Shown one piece after another: positions 18,445-27,600 of a stretch of 64,000 nt of DNA (positions within the stretch are counted from its first letter, which is position 1; each line of letters starts with the position of its first letter). The notes below the pieces were generated by a model. It did not search any database, was not told where the DNA came from, and saw only the letters and a program-made list of their open reading frames with translations. The stretch covers positions 372,001 to 436,000 of the forward strand of contig NZ_JAANYN010000005.1 in the NCBI RefSeq assembly GCF_011290685.1, given 5' to 3'. The DNA is from Cyclobacterium plantarum. GTDB taxonomy: Bacteria > Bacteroidota > Bacteroidia > Cytophagales > Cyclobacteriaceae. Position numbers and translations under genes: made by a program.

Positions 18445-19695
18445 ATGAAAACGGACAACAGAAGCCCCTTACTATCTTTTATGCTGCTTTGGATAGCAGG
18501 ATATGCCTTCCTTTTTATGCTGCCGTTTCCGGTAAGGCACATTCCCTTTGCCCATGAACTGATTGCTGCTCCCATTTCATTGGGAATGGAAAGCCTTAAT
18601 TTTTTGGTGGGTCGGCAGTTACTTGGACTGGAAGACCTGGCCTATGATGGGGGCAGGGGAAGTGGGGATACGCGCTTCGATTATGTCTACCTGGTAACCT
18701 GGCTGCTGCTGTCTTTTCTGCTGGCAGTCTTGCTCTTTTTGTTGAGAAGCAAACTTACCTGGATCCGAAAGACTTACCCTTCCATGATTGTCTATGCGAG
18801 GTATTTTGTAGGGCTCACCTTGATCCACTATGGGGTCGCCAAATTTATGATCGGGCAGTTCCCCGGTCCCAGCCTCATCTCCATGGACCAGTCTTTTGGT
18901 GATTTTTCGCCCATGGGACTGGCCTGGCGGTTTTTTGGCTACTCAGATTTATACAAGGTTTTTATGGGCCTTTCGGAGATTACGGCAGGGGCGCTCTTGC
19001 TTTTCCGGCGAACGGTGGTAGTCGGAGCGATGCTTTCCATTGCCGTGGTGACGAATATCGTGCTGGTCAATTTTTCCTTTGACGTTCCTGTGAAAATCCT
19101 TTCATCACACCTGTTGCTATTCTCGGTACTTATCCTTGCTCCCTATCTAAAGCAGTTATTCGGCTTGCTTATTCTTCACAGGCCGGGACAATTGAGCTAC
19201 CAGCCCCGAACTTTTTTGTCCCCGAAAAAGAAATGGGCTTACCGATTGGTGAAGTTTTACATGGTGGTGTTTGTGCCGGTCAGCATGATGGTAGGGCACG
19301 TGCTATCCCAATCCTACAGGAGTTTCGATAATCCCTGGGAGGGGGCGTATGAAATTCTTAGTGATGGTGAGGACATGGTAGACCTTAAGTCCGATGCCAA
19401 ATGGGCGAGGGTGATTCTGGACGGAAAAACGCTCCTGATAGAGCGGGTTTCCGGAGATAAATCCTATTATTCCATAGTAGAAGTTGGGGAAAACGGTTTG
19501 ATTTCCCTGTCGGGTTCGCCTGAAGGGAACGATACACCGACCTTGCACTTGCGGGAAGCCGGGGAGGAGTATCAACTGGCAGCCACTTTCGGCGATGAGC
19601 AATTTACGCTAAAGGCAAAGCGGAAAATGAAGTCAGACTACTTCCTGCTGAGGAGGGGATTTCATTGGATAAATGAATATCCGGTGAACCGGTAG
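18445..19695 (+). CDS. DoxX-like integral membrane protein
   Basis: 416 residues with about seven membrane helices in residues 10-290 and a soluble C-terminal domain of about 120 residues (ILDGKTLLIERVSGDKSYYS). The stretch RYFVGLTLIHYGVAKFMIGQ, later YKVFMGLSEITAGALLLFRR, resembles DoxX/DoxD-type quinone-linked membrane proteins. It stands alone in its orientation between two leftward groups. Substrate unknown. Confidence 0.65.
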   Translation: MKTDNRSPLLSFMLLWIAGYAFLFMLPFPVRHIPFAHELIAAPISLGMESLNFLVGRQLLGLEDLAYDGGRGSGDTRFDYVYLVTWLLLSFLLAVLLFLLRSKLTWIRKTYPSMIVYARYFVGLTLIHYGVAKFMIGQFPGPSLISMDQSFGDFSPMGLAWRFFGYSDLYKVFMGLSEITAGALLLFRRTVVVGAMLSIAVVTNIVLVNFSFDVPVKILSSHLLLFSVLILAPYLKQLFGLLILHRPGQLSYQPRTFLSPKKKWAYRLVKFYMVVFVPVSMMVGHVLSQSYRSFDNPWEGAYEILSDGEDMVDLKSDAKWARVILDGKTLLIERVSGDKSYYSIVEVGENGLISLSGSPEGNDTPTLHLREAGEEYQLAATFGDEQFTLKAKRKMKSDYFLLRRGFHWINEYPVNR

Positions 19696-19770
19696 CCATG
19701 CAAAAGATAGCTCTTGCCAGGTCAGAAGATACCCATTTACACCCAAGTGGCTTCGATTAGAGAAGCTGTT

Positions 19771-20292
19771 TCAGGTGGCTACCTTAACGTTTTCATAGGT
19801 AGATTTCTTACCCCCAATGGCCTTTTCGATAATGGTGATATCACCGGTAGTCTCTAAAATGATCATATCTACATCCTCCAGGCTAGCCATGCCTTCCTGC
19901 CGGCCTTTGCTATAAATCTCCTCGATGGTGATTCGCTCCTTTTTCATGGCCGGATATAGAAATTCACCTTTGTAAAACAGTAAGGAGGGACTGCTGGTAA
20001 TTAATTTCTTTACCGGCTTAATCCGAACTGAAAGCCAGGTCAATACATATTGAAAGGCGATAAACAGACCAATGGCCGTCGCCCCATCGGCAAGGGATAT
20101 GTTTTTGTTCAGGGCCACGCTTGCCAGGCAAGAGCCTAAGGCAATGGTTACGATAAAATCAAAAGCATTCATTTTAGACAGGGTCCGTTTGCCCGACACC
20201 CTCAGCAACAGCACCATGGCGATGTATCCCATGGTAGTTAAACAAATGGTGCGGATAAGGCTTTCCCAGTTGTCAAACCAAATATTTTCCAT
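19771..20292 (-). CDS. DUF421 (YetF-like) membrane protein
   Basis: 173 residues. Three N-terminal helices (residues about 15-35, 45-62, 68-88) contain the family hallmark RVSGKRTLSKMNAFDFIVTI and the G-S-C-L-A turn, followed by the cytosolic domain (PSLLFYKGEFLYPAMKKERI, then E-x-x-x-x-x-R). It begins six bases after the DUF305 gene and is presumably co-transcribed. The role of the family is not settled. Confidence 0.85.
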   Translation of the reverse strand: MENIWFDNWESLIRTICLTTMGYIAMVLLLRVSGKRTLSKMNAFDFIVTIALGSCLASVALNKNISLADGATAIGLFIAFQYVLTWLSVRIKPVKKLITSSPSLLFYKGEFLYPAMKKERITIEEIYSKGRQEGMASLEDVDMIILETTGDITIIEKAIGGKKSTYENVKVAT

Positions 20293-20298
20293 CTTTTC

Positions 20299-20757
20299 CT
20301 ATTGATTATTTTCTAATCGATTGATCATCGCTTTCATCTCGGCTATCTCTCTTTCCTGGGCTTTGATGATTTCATCGGCTAATTTTTTCACCTCCGGATC
20401 TTTTAGGTCTGCGCGTTTACTGGTCAGGATGGCTATGGAATGATGGGGTATCATCGCCCGCATCCATTTCACATCTTCAATAGGGATCTGCTGTCTTACC
20501 AAAAAGGTAGCACTTGCCATCAGTAAAATACTGCCTAGTATAACGGCTACATTTTTTTTCTTGTTGGCGTACATTTTCCGCATAAACAAAAACATGATGA
20601 TGGACATGCCACCGATACCGATCAGGGTCATGTACATTCTGGTCCAGCTGAAAAACACATGACTTAGCTCATAGGTGTTGAAATACATGGTGATGTACAT
20701 GGAAATGGCCGAACAGGCCAGCATCAAAACAAAGGTGGTGTACGGTGCGTTTTTCAT
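20299..20757 (-). CDS. DUF305 membrane protein
   Basis: 152 residues. Three membrane helices (about 8-28, 36-60, 68-88), then a helical domain with the DUF305 signature W-M-R-A-M-I-P-H-H-S and a long helix EVKKLADEIIKAQEREIAEM. The two histidines are the conserved pair of the family, which has a ferritin-like helical fold and is often found near metal-resistance genes. No metal genes are visible here. Confidence 0.85.
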   Translation of the reverse strand: MKNAPYTTFVLMLACSAISMYITMYFNTYELSHVFFSWTRMYMTLIGIGGMSIIMFLFMRKMYANKKKNVAVILGSILLMASATFLVRQQIPIEDVKWMRAMIPHHSIAILTSKRADLKDPEVKKLADEIIKAQEREIAEMKAMINRLENNQ

Positions 20758-21176
20758 AGTGGGTTATTTTTTAATTAGTCAAAGAGTTCAAATGTAGTTA
20801 CAGGATTATCGAGACCTGTTTTATGAGCCTTTTAAGGCTCGGTTATACAGTACGGGCATTTGACCTTTCCATTGCTCCCGGCATTCAATTTCCACCAAAA
20901 GCCGGGCCATAAAATTCCCCACATTGATTCGGCTGTAAACCGGTGAGGGAATAGGCGTTTGTTGATGGGTAAAGGGAGTGGTTGGCATGGTTGGCTTTTT
21001 TTGCATTGAACAAGCCCTTTCCAATGGAGAATATTTGGAACGGGCCCGTGCTGATTCCTGTTATAGGCCCTTTCCATTATAGCACAAGAAATGGTTACAA
21101 AACGGGAAAAAGGCGGTAAATACTAAAAAAATTGATAATATTAGGGCTGGGTTTACCGCACCTGGGGTCATGCTAT
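20758..21176. other. intergenic region with possible NAD(P)-binding relic
   Basis: No intact gene. On the minus strand near 20821-20960 a short frame reads YSRINVGNFMARLLVE, then GQMPVLYNRAL, which resembles the C-terminal end of NAD(P)H-binding SDR-like proteins (R-I-x-x-x-x-x-A-x-F-M). It lacks everything upstream, so it would be a relic. The rest shows nothing. Confidence 0.3.
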
Positions 21177-21562
21177 CCGACATTTGTCATGTAAGACTTC
21201 AGATAAATCAGAATTTGTAATCCTGCTTACCTGTGTGTTCCGGGGATTACAAATCCCCCTTATCTGTACCACGGGATTACAAATCCCGCGGAGCGGTACG
21301 AGAACGTGCTGTTCGACATTTGCAATGTCGAACCACAGATATTCAGGATTTGCAATCCTGTTTTCGTGCCCGTCAGGGGGATTACAAATCCCCTTTATCT
21401 GTACCACGGGATTACAAATTCCGCGGAGCGGGACAGGGCCGAGCTGTTCGACATTTGCAATGTCGAACCACAGATATTCAGGATTTGCAATCCTGGGTTC
21501 GTGCCCGTTCTGGGGATTACAAATCCCCTTTATCTGTACCACAGAATTACAAATTCCGCGGA
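21177..21562. repeat. palindromic repeat cluster A
   Basis: About 2.9 copies of a 135-base unit. Each unit has four hairpins in fixed order: TTCGACATT-TGC-AATGTCGAA, CAGGATT-TGC-AATCCTG, GGGGATT-ACA-AATCCCC and CGGGATT-ACA-AATCCCG (or CGGAATT/AATTCCG). All have three-base loops. Arm changes are matched on the other arm. The first copy (21177) is degenerate. It ends 37 bases before the S9 peptidase start. Confidence 0.9.
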
Positions 21563-21599
21563 GTGAAATTCTTCCGGACACCTTTAATTGAATTGAACC

Positions 21600-23834
21600 A
21601 TGAAAATTTACCCTCTTCTCTTTACCCTGACATTTTTGATACTTCCCTGGACGGGGTATGGGCAGGGGAGGCTGGAAGATTACCAACGGGCTGCCGCTGT
21701 AAAAGAAGCCTACAAGGACAAAGTATACCATTCCCCAATGGGTATCCAATGGCAGGAGGGAAATGTGCTTACCTACTCGGTGAGAACGGCTGAAGGCATC
21801 CGTTACCTGAAAATTGATCCGAAAGTTAAAGAGAAAGCCCCCTTGTTTGACCGGCACCTCCTGGCAAAAGCCCTGTCCGATAGTACCGGCAGGGAATTTT
21901 CAGCAAGGGAACTGAAATTAACGGATATCAAATTGAAAAAAGGCAAAATCCAGTTCAAAAACCAGGGGCTGGTATGGGAATGGGATGAGGTTCAAAGCCG
22001 GCTTGAAAAAATCGAAGAGTCTGAATCCCCTGATTCCCGCTATTGGGGAACCATACGTCCGGCATACGAAGGGAAGCCAGTGCCATCTCCGGATGGTAAT
22101 AAGGAAGCGTTTATCAGGGATTATAATGTGTATGTAAAAGAACTGGCTACGGGCAAGGAGGAAAAATTGAGCAGCGATGGGGTCATTGGTGACCATTATG
22201 CTGCCCGATTGGAATGGTCAGCCGATAGCAAAAAGATAGCTACCTTTAAATTCAGGCCCAGTGAGGTCCGGAAATTGACCCTGATCGCGTCATCACCCCC
22301 AGACCAGCTACAGCCCAAGCTGATAGAAAGGGACTACCTGAAGCCTGGAGATGCTCTACCCGTACGCGTGCCGGTTATTTTTAATCTGGAAAATGGCAGC
22401 AGCTGGAAAGCACCACTAAACCAAATGGATCATCAATTTGCCCTGACCCGCCTCAACTGGAAAAAAGACGGTTCAGCGGTCCGTTGGGAGTACAACCAAC
22501 GGGGCCATCAGCTGTATAAGGTATTTGAGATGGATGCCGAAACAGGAACCTTGCGTACACTGATCGAGGAAAAAAGTCCCACCTTTATCGATTACAGCGG
22601 CAAATATTTCAGGAATGACCTGGAAAAAGAAAACCAGATCCTGTGGGCATCGGAAAGGGACGGATGGCGGCATTTGTACCTGTTTGACGCCGGTACCGGT
22701 GAGCTGCTGCGGCAAATAACCCGGGGAGAATGGGTGGTACGGGAAATCCTGCAGGTGGATGAGGAAGCCGGCGAGATCTACTTTACGGCCAGCGGAAAAA
22801 ACAAAAACGAAGATCCCTACCATTTGCATTTGTATAAAATCGGCATAGACGGAAAAAACCTCGTTCAGCTGACCGAAGGCAATGCCAATCACGAGATTTC
22901 TTTGTCCTCCGATCAGCAATACTTTGTGGATCACTATTCCCGGCAAGACCTTCCGCCGGCCACCGTATTAAAGGATGCCGGAAATGGGGAGCTAATCATG
23001 GAACTGGAGAAAGCGGATATAACTGCCTTGCTGGCGGAAGGTTGGTCGGCACCGGAGATTTTTAGGGCCAAAGGAAGAGATGGCAAAACGGATATCTGGG
23101 GCCTTATCATCAAGCCGTCGAATTTTGACCCCGGAAAGACCTATCCGGTCATCGAGTACATCTATGCCGGTCCGCACAGCGCTTTTGTGCCCAAATCCTT
23201 TGCGCCCAATTACAATGGACTCAACGAATTGGCCGAACTGGGTTTTGTGGTGGTGCAGATGGATGGTATGGGCACCTCCAATCGCTCGAAAGCCTTTCAC
23301 GATGTCGCCTGGAAAAACCTGAAAGACGCCGGATTTCCCGATCGGATTCAGTGGATGAAGGCCGCCGCAAAGGAGCGGCCCTATATGGACCTGGAGCGGG
23401 TGGGGGTATTTGGCACCTCCGCTGGCGGGCAAAGTGCCGCCGGAGCCCTGCTATTTCACCCTGAGTTTTACAAAGTGGCGGTATCTTCCTGCGGCTGCCA
23501 CGACAACCGCATGGATAAAATCTGGTGGAACGAACAGTGGATGGGCTATCCGGTGGATGTACATTACGAGGAGAGTTCGAATGTGGTGCATGCAAAAAAC
23601 CTGGAAGGCAAACTCCTGCTGATTGTGGGAGAGGTTGATGACAATGTAGATCCTTCGTCTACGTATCAGTTTGCAGACCAACTGATCAAAAATGACAAAG
23701 AATTCGAATTTTTAATGATACCCGGGATGGGCCACAGTTCGGGAGGGGCCTACGGTGAGCGGAAGCGGAGGGATTTCTTTGTAAAGCATCTGCTGGGCCT
23801 GACCCCTCCGGCCTGGGATAAATGGGTGGAGTAA
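21600..23834 (+). CDS. S9 family dipeptidyl-peptidase IV-like protease
   Basis: 744 residues with a signal peptide (about 1-21, ending GYGQ), so exported to the periplasm or surface. Residues about 60-480 form the beta-propeller (DPP IV N-terminal domain). Residues about 510-744 are the alpha/beta-hydrolase domain. Catalytic residues are visible: Ser607 in GTSAGG, Asp680/681 in VGEVDDNVD and His712 in PGMGHSSGG. Length and order match Bacteroidota DPP IV-like enzymes that cleave dipeptides from peptide N-termini. The helix with the Glu-Glu pair of true DPP IV is not obvious, so substrate preference may differ. It is monocistronic, with palindrome clusters on both sides. Confidence 0.9.
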   Translation: MKIYPLLFTLTFLILPWTGYGQGRLEDYQRAAAVKEAYKDKVYHSPMGIQWQEGNVLTYSVRTAEGIRYLKIDPKVKEKAPLFDRHLLAKALSDSTGREFSARELKLTDIKLKKGKIQFKNQGLVWEWDEVQSRLEKIEESESPDSRYWGTIRPAYEGKPVPSPDGNKEAFIRDYNVYVKELATGKEEKLSSDGVIGDHYAARLEWSADSKKIATFKFRPSEVRKLTLIASSPPDQLQPKLIERDYLKPGDALPVRVPVIFNLENGSSWKAPLNQMDHQFALTRLNWKKDGSAVRWEYNQRGHQLYKVFEMDAETGTLRTLIEEKSPTFIDYSGKYFRNDLEKENQILWASERDGWRHLYLFDAGTGELLRQITRGEWVVREILQVDEEAGEIYFTASGKNKNEDPYHLHLYKIGIDGKNLVQLTEGNANHEISLSSDQQYFVDHYSRQDLPPATVLKDAGNGELIMELEKADITALLAEGWSAPEIFRAKGRDGKTDIWGLIIKPSNFDPGKTYPVIEYIYAGPHSAFVPKSFAPNYNGLNELAELGFVVVQMDGMGTSNRSKAFHDVAWKNLKDAGFPDRIQWMKAAAKERPYMDLERVGVFGTSAGGQSAAGALLFHPEFYKVAVSSCGCHDNRMDKIWWNEQWMGYPVDVHYEESSNVVHAKNLEGKLLLIVGEVDDNVDPSSTYQFADQLIKNDKEFEFLMIPGMGHSSGGAYGERKRRDFFVKHLLGLTPPAWDKWVE

Positions 23835-23857
23835 GTTGCACATTCTACGTGGATGTG

Positions 23858-24248
23858 CTGTTCGACATTTGTAATGTCGGGCCACAGATAAGTAAGGATT
23901 TGCAATCCTGCTTTGGTGTACGTCAGGGGGATTGCAAATCCCCATTTATCTGTCCCACGGGATTACAAATCCCGTGGAGCGGTACGTAGCTGCGCTGTTC
24001 GACATTTGTAATGTCGGACCACAGATAGTCAGGATTTGCAATCCTGTTTCCGAGCTCGTTCGGGGATTACAAATCCCCTTTATCTGCCCCACGGAATTGC
24101 AAATTCCGCGGAGCGGTACGGAACATTGCTGTCCGACATTTGTAATGTCGGGCTTCAGATAAATCAGGATTTGCAATCCTGCTTACGTGCCCGTTCCGGG
24201 AATTACAAATCCCCTTTATCGGTACCACGGAATTACAAATTCCGCAGG
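23858..24248. repeat. palindromic repeat cluster B
   Basis: Three units of the same four-hairpin element as cluster A, same orientation, starting near 23860, 23997 and 24130. The first hairpin here has loop TGT and one mismatched end (TTCGACATT/AATGTCGG); the second unit has GGGGATT-ACA-AATCCCC then CGGAATT-GCA-AATTCCG. It begins 24 bases after the S9 stop and may act at the mRNA 3' end. Confidence 0.9.
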
Positions 24249-24438
24249 GCGGCTTTTTATTAAAAAAATTGCTTAAATGAATGGATTCTTTATTCCAAAC
24301 CCTTATTTTTAATTGACAATTGTGGCTTAAATGGTTTCTAAATTGCCGGCTCATTACAAGTTACTTTTTCAGACTTCATTTCAATAATTTTTTTTTCGCA
24401 AAACCCCTGTAATCGGGAAACCTTCTGGAAAAGTAAAT

Positions 24439-24795
24439 ATGGATGTAATCGACAAGTACATGGCCGGTTTTCCCAGGGATGTTCAAGACATCTTGCAGCA
24501 CATGCGCAAGATAATCAAAGCCTGTGCGCCCGGAGCGGAGGAAATTCTGTCCTACGGTATGCCCGGATACAAGACCCAGGGCAAACCCCTGGTATATTTT
24601 GCGGCCTATAAAAACCATATCGGCTTCTATGCCACTCCAACAGGCCATGCTGAATTTGAAAGGGAACTTGCTCCCTATAAGCAAGGCAAGGGATCCGTAC
24701 AATTTCCCTTGACCAAACCTATTCCTTTTGACCTGATTGAGAGAATTGTGGTTTTCAGGGTGGAGGAAAATGAAAGAAACGGGGTAAAAAAATAG
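24439..24795 (+). CDS. DUF1801 (YdhG-like) protein
   Basis: 118 residues. Shows the DUF1801 pattern: Y-x-A-x-F-P-x-x-x-x-x-x-L-x-x-M-R at the N-terminus, then EEILSYGMPGYKTQGKPLVY and FAAYKNHIGFY with the conserved Y-K-N-H. The C-terminus has GSVQFPLTKPIPFDLIERIV. Small alpha/beta fold related to frataxin-like YdhG; cytoplasmic. Isolated between two palindrome clusters. Role unknown. Confidence 0.9.
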   Translation: MDVIDKYMAGFPRDVQDILQHMRKIIKACAPGAEEILSYGMPGYKTQGKPLVYFAAYKNHIGFYATPTGHAEFERELAPYKQGKGSVQFPLTKPIPFDLIERIVVFRVEENERNGVKK

Positions 24796-24849
24796 GGTTT
24801 CCAGGTACTGAGTATGGTTTTTAGAGAAACTCTTTTCAATCAGGAAATT

Positions 24850-25076
24850 CAGATAATGCAGGATTTGCCATCCTGCTTAGGTTTCCGAATTGGGGATTAC
24901 AAATCCCCTTCATCTGCCCCACGGGATTACAAGTCCCGCAGAGCGGTACGTAGATGCGCTGTTCGACATTTGTAATGTTGGACCAAAGATAGTCAGGATT
25001 TGTAATCCTGCTTACGTACTCATCCTTGCGAATACGGGTGTCTTTGAGTAGGGAATTGTGTTGATCCTGTCCTACC
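24850..25076. repeat. palindromic repeat cluster C with tail
   Basis: One and a half units of the hairpin element: CAGGATT/CATCCTG (decayed), GGGGATT-ACA-AATCCCC, CGGGATT/AGTCCCG, then TTCGACATT/AATGTTGGA and CAGGATT-TGT-AATCCTG. It ends in TCTTTGAGTAGGGAATTG then TTGATCCTGTCCT, a tail also found at the end of cluster D (27560-27595). Confidence 0.85.
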
Positions 25077-25077
25077 A

Positions 25078-25200
25078 CCACTGAAAATTACCAACCAAAG
25101 GTATAATGATCATTCGAAAGTTTTAGTTAATTTAGCAGGATAAGCATCTAAAGCTGAATGCATTTACTTTGAAAATTAAAAGGCCTGTCAAAAGCATGAA
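25078..25200 (+). pseudogene. decayed tyrosine integrase fragment
   Basis: About 120 bases closely matching 31556-31682 of the intact prophage integrase, for example AATCAAAGGTATAATGATCA versus ACCAAAGGTATAATGATCAT and the shared GCATTTACTTTGAAAA/ACATTTACTTTGAAAA. Stops and a deletion destroy the frame. It begins exactly where the tail of cluster C ends. The following 118 bases to 25318 are AT-rich and probably hold the promoter of the next gene. Confidence 0.8.
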
Positions 25201-25318
25201 TGGGTTTTGGAGGCTGTGGGAAGAGATTCAAATTTAAAAATTAAACTAGCGAAACCTTACTATAGTTTTTATATATTGAAAGTGAAATAAGGTTACTTAA
25301 AATGGGAAGGAGGATAAG

Positions 25319-26242
25319 ATGAATTATAGACTTAAAATAGAGCATGCATCCGATAAAAACGGCAGCATAGACCTCCAAAGATTAGCATCTATTGCGGAAA
25401 GCCTAAGAAAAATTGCCGAGGGCGCCCTTCAATTGAGGCTAAAGGGTTTAAGCAAAGCCAAAAAAAACATCAAGCTAAATGATGCGCTGAAAATTTCTTT
25501 AACTGGAATCCAGAAAGGCAGTACCATTCTTAATTTGGAGTCTGAAAAGTTTAAAAGGACACTTTCAGGATATCAGACTGATATTTTTATGTTGGGACAT
25601 CAACAAGAATTGCCAGATAAAACACCCATTGCATTATTTGTTGAATCCTTTGATGAAGCCTTACATAATCCGAATGGTAGTGAGTTGTTGGACAAACTTT
25701 TGATGAAGGAGCTTTTAAAATTCAAAAAATCATTTCTGAATGACAATGAGATATTTTCCTTTCAGAAGGAGGGCTCTTTTCAAAAACTTACCCTTAAAAA
25801 GTCTGACTTTAGTAAAATTAAAATGGCAGAGGAGGAAATCCCACAACCTGAGGCTGCCCTGGTGAATGGAATAATTGAGGAATTGACTTACAGCAAGCTC
25901 AAAGTAAAAATTCAAACCAATGAGGGTATTGTAGAGGGATTTTTATCAGAAAGCATGAATCCTGAGGAAATTAAAAGATGGTGGGGAAGGGAGGCTACTG
26001 TTGAAGGGACCATGCACTACAAACCTGGGAGTAAATCAGTATTGGAAATAGAGAGGATATTTGAATCTAAACCAGGGGACGAATTTTTCTCCAAGAAACA
26101 AAAATATGAAAGTCTTGAGGAGCAGATTGCTCGACAAATACAGGAAGGGAAGGAAAACAATCCCTTGAATATGATTTGGGGTTCATGGCCTGGGGATGAA
26201 ACAGATGAAGAGTTTGAAGCATTGCTAAGAGATCTGGATTGA
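25319..26242 (+). CDS. large partner of PIN protein, putative antitoxin
   Basis: 307 residues, no signal peptide or membrane helix. Two parts are visible: an N-terminal alpha/beta region (residues 1-190, with KISLTGIQKGSTILNLES), and residues about 195-260 that look like a small beta barrel (LKVKIQTNEGIVEGFL then GREATVEGTMHY). The stop overlaps the PIN gene start (TGATG). Canonical VapB antitoxins are about 70-90 residues with a short DNA-binding end, so this would be an unusual partner. I do not recognise a named family. Antitoxin function is inferred from the overlap and order. Confidence 0.6.
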   Translation: MNYRLKIEHASDKNGSIDLQRLASIAESLRKIAEGALQLRLKGLSKAKKNIKLNDALKISLTGIQKGSTILNLESEKFKRTLSGYQTDIFMLGHQQELPDKTPIALFVESFDEALHNPNGSELLDKLLMKELLKFKKSFLNDNEIFSFQKEGSFQKLTLKKSDFSKIKMAEEEIPQPEAALVNGIIEELTYSKLKVKIQTNEGIVEGFLSESMNPEEIKRWWGREATVEGTMHYKPGSKSVLEIERIFESKPGDEFFSKKQKYESLEEQIARQIQEGKENNPLNMIWGSWPGDETDEEFEALLRDLD

Positions 26243-26697
26243 TGAAAAAAGTATTGTTAGATACTTCGGTGCTTCTTCATTATATGCGGAATGATGATTT
26301 AGCAAGGAGAACTGAGGATACTTATCATTTACTGAGTGATCCCGTAAAAATAATTTTATTTAGTGCCATCACTATTGGAGAAATTGAGGGGTTTTTCTTA
26401 AGGAATAAATATGGAGCAAAGCAAAGCGAGAGATGGGACAAGCTTTTGGGAAAGGCTATTGTCCTTAACATAGATGGGAAGGATAAAAAACTAATGAAGG
26501 CCTATGCTGAAATCCAAGCATATTGTCAAAACAATCACCCCACATTGAAGGCAGGTCAATCCAAAACGATTGGTCAAAATGATATGTGGATTGCAGCCAT
26601 AGCCTATGTAACTAAAGCCACTCTATATACAAAGGATGCTGATTTCGAGCATTTGAAAGGTGTTTTTATAGATGTAGTAAGAGTCGGTAAAAAATGA
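26242..26697 (+). CDS. PIN-domain ribonuclease (VapC-like)
   Basis: 151 residues from the ATG at 26242 (a TTG three bases earlier is possible). All four acidic PIN positions are present: Asp7 in LLDTSVLL, Glu in IGEIEG, Asp in GQNDMWIAA and Asp in YTKDADFEHL. The fold and length are those of VapC toxins, metal-dependent RNases that cut tRNA or rRNA. It overlaps the 307-residue partner upstream and a short frame downstream. All residues needed for activity appear intact. Confidence 0.8.
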   Translation: MKKVLLDTSVLLHYMRNDDLARRTEDTYHLLSDPVKIILFSAITIGEIEGFFLRNKYGAKQSERWDKLLGKAIVLNIDGKDKKLMKAYAEIQAYCQNNHPTLKAGQSKTIGQNDMWIAAIAYVTKATLYTKDADFEHLKGVFIDVVRVGKK

Positions 26698-26816
26698 CCG
26701 ATTGGAAGGACTATCAATCAATTGAGGTTGGTGAAAGGTTAATTCAAACGCCCCCCCTTAAATTGGGATTTTGGATTCGATGGCTTATAAGTGGTCCTCT
26801 TTGGTTGATGTGTTGA
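26694..26816 (+). pseudogene. truncated third frame of the PIN operon
   Basis: An ATG overlapping the PIN stop (ATGA) opens 40 codons (MTDWKDYQSIEVGERLIQ) ending near WLISGPLWLMC. The coupled start suggests a third operon gene, but it stops shortly after and nothing recognisable follows to 26945. Probably truncated by rearrangement. Confidence 0.35.
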
Positions 26817-26945
26817 CAAGTCGGGCTGTATCATTGGGACCAGTTGCCATTCTGCATTTCAAGGAATCCCCTGACAAGTAAAAAATTCCGGACAAAATTA
26901 CCGCAAGTCTTCGAATTCGAGTGAAATAAATTAAGTGCAGAAACT

Positions 26946-27296
26946 TTAGTAAATTGATTTAATTTTTTCGATCGATAATATCCTGATCACGGGTACAGCC
27001 ATCAGGAAAACAGGTACGTCATTTAGAGCTGGTTGAAAGATGTCTTCCTGGTCATCCAGGAGTTGAAATTTGATATTCACAGGTATGGGTTCCTGAGATA
27101 CCAGCTTAAATTCCTCTGGTAGGTTTTCAGGATAATAAAGATCGTCGTCGAATTTGATGAGGAACTGATAAAATCCCCTTGAAGCTACTGAGATGACCAC
27201 CTCAGCAGTACCCTCTTTATTTGGATCCATGCTATTTTCGCAGGAAAAAATCAGGATGAGGAAAAACAACAAGGTTTTGACTTTATAAATCTTCAT
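26946..27296 (-). CDS. small lipoprotein, unknown
   Basis: 116 residues. The ATG at 27296 gives a type II signal peptide ending in LIFSC (Cys about 19), so a lipid-anchored protein. The body (AEVVISVASRGFYQFLIKFD) looks like a beta sandwich. No family recognised. Its upstream region is palindrome cluster D. Confidence 0.65.
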   Translation of the reverse strand: MKIYKVKTLLFFLILIFSCENSMDPNKEGTAEVVISVASRGFYQFLIKFDDDLYYPENLPEEFKLVSQEPIPVNIKFQLLDDQEDIFQPALNDVPVFLMAVPVIRILSIEKIKSIY

Positions 27297-27340
27297 ATGT
27301 TTAAGACGTATGGGAGCGGGGAAATGATACAATACACTTG

Positions 27341-27600
27341 CGCTGTTCGACATTTGTATTGTCGGACCACCGATAAATCAGGATTTGCAATCCTGTTTCC
27401 GAGCTCGTTCGGGGGATTACAAATCCCCCTTATCTGTACCACGGAAATGCAAATTCCGCGGAGCGTATCGGGGACGAGCTGTTCGACATTTGCAATGTCG
27501 AACCCCAGATATATCAGGATTTGCAATCCTGCTTGCGTGCCCATTCTGGGGATTGCAGCTCTCTTTGAGTAGGGAGTTTTGTTGATCCTGGCCTGGCACC
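27341..27600. repeat. palindromic repeat cluster D with tail
   Basis: About 1.7 units: TTCGACATT/TATTGTCGGA (decayed), CAGGATT-TGC-AATCCTG, GGGGGATT-ACA-AATCCCCC, CGGAAAT/AAATTCCG, TTCGACATT-TGC-AATGTCGAA, CAGGATT-TGC-AATCCTG and half of GGGGATT. It breaks off within the third hairpin and continues as CTCTTTGAGTAGGGAGTTTT then TTGATCCTGGCCTGGCACC, the same tail as cluster C. Confidence 0.85.

Noticed and set aside
21168-21857. Open frames on both strands through palindrome cluster A (repeated RGICNPVVQIKGICN-like translations)
   Set aside because: They arise because the repeats lack stops in several frames; same effect in clusters B, C and D.
21177-25076. CRISPR array
   Set aside because: Repeats are palindromes of several kinds in a 135-base unit with no variable spacers and no cas genes.
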